A stretch of DNA of 64,000 nt from Ciceribacter sp. T2.26MG-112.2 (GTDB lineage Bacteria > Pseudomonadota > Alphaproteobacteria > Rhizobiales > Rhizobiaceae). The translations under genes and the position numbers were made by a program. The DNA is taken from assembly GCF_900492205.1 (NCBI RefSeq), contig NZ_UEYQ01000002.1, positions 124,001 to 188,000 of the forward strand, written 5' to 3'. Below, one piece after another: positions 63,429 to 64,000 of this stretch (position 1 is the stretch's first letter; each line of letters begins with the position of its first letter). A model generated the notes under the pieces. The model saw only the letters and a list, made by a program, of their open reading frames with translations. It was not told the origin of the DNA and did no database searches.

Positions 63429-64000
63429 TGGACGACGTCGCCCTCGACGCCGGCCGGCCATTGCGCGGCGGGGTCAAGCCGCACATAGGCGACGCCAGGC
63501 AGGCCGGTCTTGACCATCTCGATGTGCTTGCGCAGCAGGTCGGGATCGATCTTGGCCTTGACGCGGAACATCAGCTTTTCGCGCTCGATCTGCGTTTCGA
63601 CCGTCTTCGGCGTGAACTGCGCGACATTGGCGACGAAGGAGACGGTCGCCGGAATGATGTATTGCGGCGCCGCGTCGAGTTTCAGGCGCACTTCCGCGCC
63701 GATCGCCACTCGGCCCGCCTGGTCGGTCGGCAGGAAGAAGCTCATGTAGACGTCGCCGAGGTCGACCAGGTTGATGACCTTGCCGCCACCGGCGACGATC
63801 TCGCCGGGCTGAGCGACGCGGAACTGGATGCGGCCGTCGCGCGGGGCGGTGAGCGTGCTGTCGGCGATCACAGTTTCGATATTGTCGATCGCGGCTTCCG
63901 CCGCATCGGCGGCCGCCTCGGCGTTCACCACCTGGGCCTTGGCATAGCTGATGGCGGCATCGGCTGCGGCCGACTGTGCCTCGGCGGCAGCAAGGGCCGC
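63425..64000 (-). CDS. HlyD-family periplasmic adaptor, C-terminal part (runs off the window)
   Basis: The reading frame is open to the right-hand edge; 191 residues are visible. An Ala-rich helical hairpin ([20 protein letters not shown] upstream of [14 protein letters not shown]) leads into the lipoyl half-motif [28 protein letters not shown] (in two parts), then a beta-barrel domain with [22 protein letters not shown]. This is the YhiI/YbhG type of adaptor that joins an inner-membrane ABC exporter to an outer-membrane channel. It overlaps the RbbA-like gene by ATGA. The N-terminal anchor is beyond the window. Confidence 0.9.
   Translation of the reverse strand, partial: AALAAAEAQSAAADAAISYAKAQVVNAEAAADAAEAAIDNIETVIADSTLTAPRDGRIQFRVAQPGEIVAGGGKVINLVDLGDVYMSFFLPTDQAGRVAIGAEVRLKLDAAPQYIIPATVSFVANVAQFTPKTVETQIEREKLMFRVKAKIDPDLLRKHIEMVKTGLPGVAYVRLDPAAQWPAGVEGDVVQ

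Overview
The window is GC-rich chromosomal DNA that looks like a member of the Rhizobiaceae (Rhizobium/Agrobacterium/Ensifer/Shinella type). The grounds are the gene repertoire rather than any rRNA: several complete peptide ABC operons, a periplasmic BTLCP-family cysteine protease, an ExoP-like co-polymerase/tyrosine kinase, a tripartite tricarboxylate transporter, and a gallate-type ring-cleavage set, packed in tight ATGA-overlapping operons. I see no rRNA, tRNA, insertion sequence, prophage or CRISPR array.

Layout. 1-2455: a chemotaxis-like group (a response regulator cut by the window edge and a STAS protein on the minus strand; a soluble receptor-like protein on the plus strand). 2589-3110: mogA (molybdenum cofactor). 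3150-12718: a nine-gene minus-strand unit made of a peptide-type ABC importer, a C45 Ntn-hydrolase, a PspF-like sigma-54 activator with no sensor domain, and an AtuA/DUF4387 pair. Two good sigma-54 (-24/-12) promoters, one before the binding-protein gene and one before the AtuA gene, suggest that the embedded activator controls the unit. 13117-15990: a direct duplication of about 955 bp, each copy carrying the same 200-residue periplasmic BTLCP protease, flanking a PPP-family phosphatase.

16462-35741: an exopolysaccharide locus of the Wzx/Wzy type. It encodes an outer-membrane export lipoprotein, a secreted Gly-rich protein, a Wzz/BY-kinase, an initiating sugar transferase, GDP-fucose synthesis (gmd, fcl), four glycosyltransferases, two O-acetyltransferases, a methyltransferase, a flippase and a polymerase, plus a separate O-antigen-ligase-like protein. 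35811-39774: two convergent genes, an SGNH esterase-like modular protein and a secreted parallel beta-helix protein, plausibly polymer-modifying enzymes.

39988-45664: a ring-cleavage module (galD, galC, a type I extradiol dioxygenase, galB) divergent from a dehydrogenase and a LysR regulator with two DNA-binding domains. The oxygenase is of a different fold from the known gallate dioxygenases. 46116-51585: a second peptide ABC operon (dppABCDF), ending in a strong terminator and followed by a GlxA-type regulator. 52760-59509: a 56-residue small protein, tctABC (tricarboxylate uptake), an orphan binding protein and the tctDE two-component system. 59519-64000: a YhhJ/RbbA/HlyD export system, cut by the window edge.

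The overall theme is nutrient scavenging (two peptide importers, a tricarboxylate importer, aromatic-acid catabolism) and surface polysaccharide. The parts most worth pursuing are the sigma-54 peptide/C45/AtuA unit, the non-canonical dioxygenase in the gallate module, and the protease duplication beside the polysaccharide locus.
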